The notes beneath the pieces were generated by a model. That model saw nothing but the letters and a program-made list of their open reading frames with translations. It did no database searches and was not told the DNA's origin. The position numbers and the translations under genes were made by a program. Of a stretch of DNA of 49,869 nt, positions 44,059 to 49,869 are shown one piece after another (position 1 is the first letter of the stretch; every line of letters starts with the position of its first letter). Source of the stretch: Tyzzerella sp. (GTDB taxonomy: Bacteria > Bacillota > Clostridia > Lachnospirales > Lachnospiraceae); contig JAFQRJ010000028.1 of the NCBI GenBank assembly GCA_017410145.1, positions 1 to 49,869 on the forward strand. The letters run 5' to 3'.

Positions 44059-46822
44059 CTCTCTTACCTCCATATAATCGAATACACTCTTTGATACCAC
44101 TCTCTACCGATTCTTTTCCTTGTATCAGAATACGAATGTCTACCTTTTCGCCCGACTTTGTCGTGAACGGACATTTAACACATCCTTCCACATCTTCTGT
44201 ATTTACAAAAATCTGTTTTCCAGCCACATAGACTTCCATAGACACTGCACGTACTGCCGATAGTTCCAAAGTCATTTGTTCTTTCGAAACAACCGGTGTT
44301 GCTCTGTAAATGCGCCAGCCTGATTTGAAATCTCTCTGGAAATAATCCCAAGAAAATTGTACCGACGTAAATGTATTCATATCATTGTCTGCCAGTTGAA
44401 TGAGTGGGTCAGGTCTTTCTGCCGTGACAATGGACTGCGTAACACCATATACAATATTGTTTTCGGCACTCTCCATATAATTTGGTGCAGGCACCTTTAG
44501 AACCTTCGGCTCCACAATTGCCTCTCTGAGACCTTCTCCGTACACTCTAATACGTAAGGTCTCTGCCTTTGGAAGTGCTCGTATGATTGCCTGACATTTT
44601 CCGTTAAACAAATCCCGTTCCGGCAAAACATCTGATTCATGACTGTTTGGATTGCCGTTTCCGACGCCAAGCAGCACACCATCACCTAGCACTTCGAAAT
44701 ATAGATGATTATCAGCTGTTGCTACTTCTCTTCCTTCACTGTCCACTACGCAGCAGTTCAGGATAACAACGTCCTGTCCATCGTTGCAGACAAAGTTTCT
44801 GTCTGTCTCTAGTTTGATAGCTACCGGTCTTCCGTTTGTGAATTGCACATCTTCAGCCACGCATGTGCCACCCCTATATGCTTTCACCATAATATTTCCA
44901 GGCACATATTCCACCTGCCATTCCGGTTGCGCGCAAACGTCCGCTTCTTTTCTTCCAAGAGATGTTCCATTTAGGAATAGTTCTGCTTCCTCACAGTTTG
45001 TGATAGCCACTACACGTACCACTTCATCCTCTGTCCAGTTCCAATGCGGAATCAGCCGTACCATCGGTTCCTCCGTATAACACGCTTGGTGGAAATAAAA
45101 AGACGCCTTTGCAAATCCGCAGGTATCCATGATTCCAAACTGAGAAGATACAGACGGCCATTGAAATGGTGTCGGCTCCCCACGGTAATCAAAACCGGTC
45201 CAGATAAAGAATCCTCCATAGTAGTCATGCTTTCTTGCAAAGTCCCAAATCTGTGCAACTGTACTCCCCCAAGAAACCTTCTCCTCATCATAGCAGCTTA
45301 GAACCTGTGCATGTTCCTTGTCTGTTTTATAGCATCCACGTGTTGTAGTAGCACTATTATTTTCACTTCCGATAACCGGAATATTTGGTTGGATTTGATG
45401 CGTTCTTTCAATGATATTCGCAATATCAAAGAGTCCATAATTCAGCCCTATGACATCCATATGCTCACCTGCTCCATCATAAGGTTCCCATGTATTCATA
45501 GCTCCCAGAATCAGTCGTGTATCGTCCAATTGTTTTACCACATTCTTCATGTGCACAAACATACGGGCACCTTCTTCCGTTGTCTGAAGCGGCTCCTCGT
45601 TAAACACGGACCAAAAAACAATGGATGGGTGATTCCTGTCACGACGTACCATAATGCGGAGATTTTCCAAGACCTCGTCTCTGGTTTCAAATCGTCTATT
45701 CTCATCCATTACAATGAGTCCAAGCTCATCACACGCATCCAATATTTCCTTGGCAGGAATATTGTGAGCTGAGCGATACGCATTAGTCCCCATTTCTTTC
45801 AGCCTTTTGATACGGTAATATTGCACTGCATCCGGCACAGCTACGCCCACTCCTGCATGGTCCTGATGGTTACAGGTGCCTTTGATTTTAAGCGGTCTTT
45901 CATTCAAGAAAAATCCTTTTTCTGTATCAATGCGGAAGGTTCTGAAACCAGTGCGAACTGTATCGCTATCCACAACTTCCTCATCTCTCATCACTTCCAC
46001 TTTCACCCAATATAATTTCGGATTATCCACATCCCATCGGGTTGGATTCTCTATCTGTAACTGTTGCTTCACAATGTATTCATCACAATATGGTACTGTG
46101 ACCTCTTCTGATGTATTTGAAGCAAGCACTGTTTCTCCGTCAAGGAGTGTAACTCTCACCTGTCCTTTATCCGCATAATAGCCTCGATTATAAAGGGTCG
46201 TTTCTAAACTCAAAGTCCAATCATTTTCTGTATTCTGTTTTAAAATAGGTTTTGCAAAAATCCCATTGTGTTTTATATGTAATAAATCCGTTGCATATAG
46301 CTTTACATGCCGATAGATACCTGCGCCTTCATACCACCAGCCTTCTTTGACAAACCCATCGATATGCACTGCAAGCACGTTTGGTCTGCCGTCAAAATAA
46401 GCTCTGTCTGTGATATCAAACACAGTCTCTGTATAGGCACTGAAGGAACGTGCCATCAGCGAGCCATTAAAATAAAACTCCGCATTAACAGCCGTTCCTT
46501 CAAAGCAAAGGGTAAGTGCTTTCCCTTTTAAATCTGAACTTAAATTGAATGTTTTCCGATACCAAGCATTATCCTGTTTTCGGTATCCGCCGGAGAGAAG
46601 GTATCCCTCGCCCATCTCGCTCTCAGTGAAATAGTCATGAGGAAGGTCTACCTCTCTCCAATCAGAATCATCATATTCTTTTTTTGCGCCGCCTCCTGCG
46701 ACTCCGGATTTACAATTCATATAGACAACCGAATGGGATTTCCCTTTGGCTCTTGGATCGTTCTCAGGAAGTTCTCCTCGGTGAAAACGCCAGCCAAGGT
46801 CCATGTTGTATTCGATTCTCAT
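44051..46822 (-). CDS. GH2-family glycosidase (beta-galactosidase-like)
   Basis: A 923-residue GH2 enzyme. It opens with the jelly-roll sugar-binding domain (WRFHRGELPENDP, WREVDLPHD, NAWYRKTF, EGAGIYRHV), then the immunoglobulin-like domain, and the TIM barrel with acid/base FWSVFNEEP (about residue 407) and probable nucleophile IGSENNS (about residue 483). The C-terminal part has a DUF4982-like region (AELFLNGTSLGRK) and extra beta domains. No signal peptide, so it acts in the cytoplasm. Beta-galactosidase is the usual activity; beta-glucuronidase or related is possible. GAGGAGA precedes the ATG, 25 bases after the upstream gene. Confidence 0.9.
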   Translation of the reverse strand: MRIEYNMDLGWRFHRGELPENDPRAKGKSHSVVYMNCKSGVAGGGAKKEYDDSDWREVDLPHDYFTESEMGEGYLLSGGYRKQDNAWYRKTFNLSSDLKGKALTLCFEGTAVNAEFYFNGSLMARSFSAYTETVFDITDRAYFDGRPNVLAVHIDGFVKEGWWYEGAGIYRHVKLYATDLLHIKHNGIFAKPILKQNTENDWTLSLETTLYNRGYYADKGQVRVTLLDGETVLASNTSEEVTVPYCDEYIVKQQLQIENPTRWDVDNPKLYWVKVEVMRDEEVVDSDTVRTGFRTFRIDTEKGFFLNERPLKIKGTCNHQDHAGVGVAVPDAVQYYRIKRLKEMGTNAYRSAHNIPAKEILDACDELGLIVMDENRRFETRDEVLENLRIMVRRDRNHPSIVFWSVFNEEPLQTTEEGARMFVHMKNVVKQLDDTRLILGAMNTWEPYDGAGEHMDVIGLNYGLFDIANIIERTHQIQPNIPVIGSENNSATTTRGCYKTDKEHAQVLSCYDEEKVSWGSTVAQIWDFARKHDYYGGFFIWTGFDYRGEPTPFQWPSVSSQFGIMDTCGFAKASFYFHQACYTEEPMVRLIPHWNWTEDEVVRVVAITNCEEAELFLNGTSLGRKEADVCAQPEWQVEYVPGNIMVKAYRGGTCVAEDVQFTNGRPVAIKLETDRNFVCNDGQDVVILNCCVVDSEGREVATADNHLYFEVLGDGVLLGVGNGNPNSHESDVLPERDLFNGKCQAIIRALPKAETLRIRVYGEGLREAIVEPKVLKVPAPNYMESAENNIVYGVTQSIVTAERPDPLIQLADNDMNTFTSVQFSWDYFQRDFKSGWRIYRATPVVSKEQMTLELSAVRAVSMEVYVAGKQIFVNTEDVEGCVKCPFTTKSGEKVDIRILIQGKESVESGIKECIRLYGGKRDV

Positions 46823-46847
46823 GTGTTGTCTCCTCGTAATCTAATTG

Positions 46848-49800
46848 TTATGGTAATGTTTCTACGACATTAATGATATCACTATGTCCGTAGTAACCAT
46901 TAGTAATATACGAACTATATGCACTGTTTTTATCTTTGGTAATATTTAACACAGAGTTTTCAGCATCACTACTAGTAGAATATCGACTTCCTGCACAAAG
47001 TTGATAATCGTAGCCAAAACTATGTGAAAAATTAGCATTTCCTCCAATATTTAACGTAGATGTTCCAGTTACTATATTTCCATCACTTGAATTATCATTA
47101 TAACAACCGGCAAAAATTCTACGAGTAACTTTTCCACCAGTAAATGTTACAGTTGTACTACCTGTAATACTTGCATTCCATTCCTCATAGCTTCCAACCC
47201 AGCTTCCACCGAATATTTGTTCAACCTCGCCACCTGTCATTTCAACATTTGTTGCGTAGACTTTTCCGCCAAGACTTCCACCGTAGTATCCGCTTAATTT
47301 TCCACCTTGTCCATATACATTACAGGTTCCTAAAACTTCTGAGGTTGCTCCCCAGCCACCACCATGTGCGTAACTAGTCTGAGCGTTTCCTTCCACCGTT
47401 ACATTTGTATTTCCTTTTACAAGCCCATTACGGCTACCACCATATAGACATACAATTTCATTGTATGTATGATCAGTCACATCAAAATCAGTACGGTTAT
47501 TATTTACAGTTCCACCTATCGTTACATGAGTATCCCCTATTATCGTACTTACACTTCGACTACCACCATAAATAATGTTATAATTACCTGCTTGCATATT
47601 CAGGTTTGTGCTTTCCAAAGGCATCTCACCGTTATTGCCTCCGTAGATTTCCCCAATATATCCATCAACAACAACTGAACTTTCTACCAAGAAAGTATGT
47701 CCGTTTGCGTAAACGATATCATTATCCGCTTTCACTGTAATGCCTTGAAGAGTTACATCACCACAAACTTCCATAGTGTCGATACTTGTCAAATCAAGTA
47801 CCCCATCGCTACTCGCAATTGTAATACTCTTTTCACCCATACCGATTGTAGATTCTTCAGAGTCCAAAGCATAGGTTCCCACAATATTGATGGTTCCTCC
47901 ATTAGCCACTCTGTAACTTGCTAAAGTCAGACTACTAAGTGGCGATTCTGCACTTCCGTCACCTGTATAACTTCCATTTGCAGCATCTACATAAACTGTG
48001 TCTTTCACTTCACCGGTAACACCAGTTACCCAATCACTATCATCATGAATACCTACCATCGCATTTCTTACATCTTCAGGCACTTTGTCCTCTTTTGCTG
48101 CACGAACCAAATCGCGAGCATCAATTAATTTGTCTAAGGCACCATCATCGCCTGTGTAATCATATTTCACTGATTCTGTCGTAGTTGCACTTGCAGTTTC
48201 CTTATTTACTCTTGTAATACTTTCCACATCAAAGGTAAATCCTGTGAAGTCAAGTTCATCAGCATTATTTTTAAAGTAAAATTTTGCATTCGCATTTGCA
48301 CTGTAAGAGGTCATATCAATTGACACTCCTCCGTTCATCACTGTACCTACTACATTATCATGACGGTCAGCTGAAACATCTTCGATTACTGTTGTACAAT
48401 AATTGAACTTTTCACTATCAAATTTTAGATTTCCCTTAAGCGTGCTATTCTTTAAAACGCCTTTTGCGATATCGTTGTTCACCGTTACAACTGTATATGA
48501 GCCAACAATCTCAACATTCATATCAATATTTGTGTTAATGTCCTCATCTAAAATCTCGTATACTGTAAAGCTCTTAATTCCACCTTTGTCATTTCCACTT
48601 GAATATAACGATACATAGCCACCTTGATATTCTTCCGAAATATCAATTGTCCACGCTTCCGCCTCATGTCCGGTCCACCAAACCTTCAAAATGCCATCAA
48701 TCACTTCTACATTTAACGTATGAAGTTTGTCATATGTTCCTTCGGAATACCCCGCAACATCATGAGAACTACGAACCTGATTTCCACTTGCATTCTTGTT
48801 AAAGTAAGTGATGCTTGAAATGGATGAATCAACATATGCAGCCGTCGATACATCCAGTTGTGCAGTGCCACCTACAGATATACCTCCAACATTAGTAGAA
48901 TTTGGAGTAACAGAGATAACACCATCCTCTACAACACCATAATCACTTTGTCCAAAGTACAAGCCGTATCCTGTCGTTCCTTTGGTATAATCAAGCATTT
49001 GAATCTCAGCTTTGAAATTCTCTACTTTCTTTTCTTTCCAAGTAAGTTGTGCCGTATTACCACTTGCATATGCTTCCTTGTTTGTTAAGAAATCTACTTG
49101 TGTTCCCCACGCTTCGATTTCCGACAATTGCAACGCATAATTAGTTCCGTCGCTTGACACACTTAACTTTGTTGCCTCGACTTTAACTGCATTACATTCT
49201 ATAGAATCAACCTCTATACTTAAACCCTTAATACCACTTGCATACTCCGTCTTCTCAGCGACTTGAACCCATTTCGAGCCATCCCATACACTCACGGTAA
49301 AATCAACTGGAAATCCACCTATATATGAACTGCCGTTAATTGCCGGGAAAAGAATAATCTTATCTATTTCGGAATAGGCACCTCCGGCAAACGTAACAAT
49401 TGCACTTTCCGTATGATAAGGGCTGCCATCTTTATAAAACTTAGATGTACCAAACTCACTGCTTCCTGTTTTTGCACCATTTATCAATCTGACATTCGGA
49501 TCATACGTACTTGCCCAACTACTGATTTCACTATACGTTGTGATTGTTGCAGAGCCACCGTTTGCTACATTCACAACAGGTGTACCGTAAGCTTCCATCT
49601 CTCTTAATTGAAGTACACGCTTTGTTGTACTGCCCTGTGCAAATCCCAACTTTGTTGCATGAAGCTGAATCTTATTTCCTATAATAGGTGTAATTTCTTT
49701 ACTCCATTCACCCGATATATTATACCCGGTTTCTTCCGCTACAACTACCCATTCAGTTCCATCCCATACGCTTACTGTAAAGTCCTCTGGGATTCCGTAA

Positions 49801-49869
49801 GCACCATTCGTAGTAAAACATACTTTACTCAACATATAATATGTTTCATTAGGGAAAGTCACTGTGATG
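46848..49869 (-). CDS. Large secreted multi-domain protein (N-terminus beyond right edge)
   Basis: The frame is open to the right edge; 1006 residues are visible and the start is missing. Order from the cut end: two discoidin-like modules (SVWDGTEWVVVAEETG; SVWDGSKWVQVAEKT); a concanavalin/LamG-like domain (GYGLYFGQSDYGVV, LKVWWTGHEAEAWTIDIS); a beta-rich, cohesin-like region (VLKNSTLKGNLKFDSEKF); a dockerin-like half repeat (GDDGALDKLIDARDLVRAAK); and a glycine-rich beta-helix with repeated YGGS motifs (GGSRNGLVKGNTNVTVEG, GGSLGGKVYATNVEMTGG). No LPXTG or C-terminal anchor. It is probably a surface glycan-acting or -binding protein and the first visible gene of the operon. Confidence 0.75.
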   Translation of the reverse strand, partial: ITVTFPNETYYMLSKVCFTTNGAYGIPEDFTVSVWDGTEWVVVAEETGYNISGEWSKEITPIIGNKIQLHATKLGFAQGSTTKRVLQLREMEAYGTPVVNVANGGSATITTYSEISSWASTYDPNVRLINGAKTGSSEFGTSKFYKDGSPYHTESAIVTFAGGAYSEIDKIILFPAINGSSYIGGFPVDFTVSVWDGSKWVQVAEKTEYASGIKGLSIEVDSIECNAVKVEATKLSVSSDGTNYALQLSEIEAWGTQVDFLTNKEAYASGNTAQLTWKEKKVENFKAEIQMLDYTKGTTGYGLYFGQSDYGVVEDGVISVTPNSTNVGGISVGGTAQLDVSTAAYVDSSISSITYFNKNASGNQVRSSHDVAGYSEGTYDKLHTLNVEVIDGILKVWWTGHEAEAWTIDISEEYQGGYVSLYSSGNDKGGIKSFTVYEILDEDINTNIDMNVEIVGSYTVVTVNNDIAKGVLKNSTLKGNLKFDSEKFNYCTTVIEDVSADRHDNVVGTVMNGGVSIDMTSYSANANAKFYFKNNADELDFTGFTFDVESITRVNKETASATTTESVKYDYTGDDGALDKLIDARDLVRAAKEDKVPEDVRNAMVGIHDDSDWVTGVTGEVKDTVYVDAANGSYTGDGSAESPLSSLTLASYRVANGGTINIVGTYALDSEESTIGMGEKSITIASSDGVLDLTSIDTMEVCGDVTLQGITVKADNDIVYANGHTFLVESSVVVDGYIGEIYGGNNGEMPLESTNLNMQAGNYNIIYGGSRSVSTIIGDTHVTIGGTVNNNRTDFDVTDHTYNEIVCLYGGSRNGLVKGNTNVTVEGNAQTSYAHGGGWGATSEVLGTCNVYGQGGKLSGYYGGSLGGKVYATNVEMTGGEVEQIFGGSWVGSYEEWNASITGSTTVTFTGGKVTRRIFAGCYNDNSSDGNIVTGTSTLNIGGNANFSHSFGYDYQLCAGSRYSTSSDAENSVLNITKDKNSAYSSYITNGYYGHSDIINVVETLP

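Noticed and set aside
49860-49862. GTG as start codon of the right-most protein
   Set aside because: The frame remains open to the window edge and the residues before it (I-T) continue the module pattern, so this is an internal valine.

Overview
The window looks like chromosomal DNA of an anaerobic, low-GC, gut-type Firmicute, most likely of the family Lachnospiraceae. That placement is an inference. It rests on a pyruvate phosphate dikinase, a DUF5721-type protein, an iron-dependent alcohol dehydrogenase, a perfect CIRCE heat-shock operator, a one-piece tmRNA with tag peptide ANENLAYAA, and a Gram-positive polysaccharide-utilisation locus with YesM/YesN-type regulators. No phage, insertion sequence, integrase or CRISPR array was seen.

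Left part (1-31 kb) is mostly core housekeeping. In order: the start of ppdK (minus strand, running off the left edge, with tandem promoters and a structured leader); an M18 aminopeptidase; a GH106-like glycoside hydrolase; a divergent tetR-ABC ATPase-ABC permease operon; an EamA transporter; ssrA (tmRNA); a tight minus-strand operon apeB-rluF-ligA-trxA-trxB; a MATE exporter with a DUF5721-type gene; a small membrane protein; htpG with a CIRCE operator; a GNAT acetyltransferase; a YjjG-type HAD phosphatase; a tRNA-Gln/tRNA-Pro pair; purC; an iron alcohol dehydrogenase with dapF; a PdaB-like deacetylase; a TRIC-family channel; and a DSD1-type PLP enzyme.

Right part (about 27.6-49.9 kb) is one long minus-strand carbohydrate locus. 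In transcription order it holds: a large secreted protein that enters from outside the right edge (discoidin-like modules, LamG-like domain, dockerin-like segment, beta-helix); a GH2 glycosidase; a cytoplasmic CE4-type deacetylase; a GH78 alpha-L-rhamnosidase; an ABC sugar importer (lipoprotein plus two permeases); a secreted beta-helix protein with one discoidin-like module; and a 1384-residue membrane-anchored protein built of about eight discoidin-like modules and no recognisable catalytic domain. A stem-loop then separates these from a YesN-type response regulator and a four-TM YesM-type sensor kinase. The DSD1-type gene follows closely.

The likely logic is as follows. Surface proteins bind and partly open a rhamnose-containing, probably acetylated, glycan. 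The ABC importer takes up oligosaccharides. GH78, GH2 and CE4, which all lack signal peptides, finish the breakdown in the cytoplasm, and the two-component system senses the substrate. The shared discoidin-like module in three neighbouring secreted proteins (about eleven copies visible) and the double-sensor kinase are the most unusual parts.
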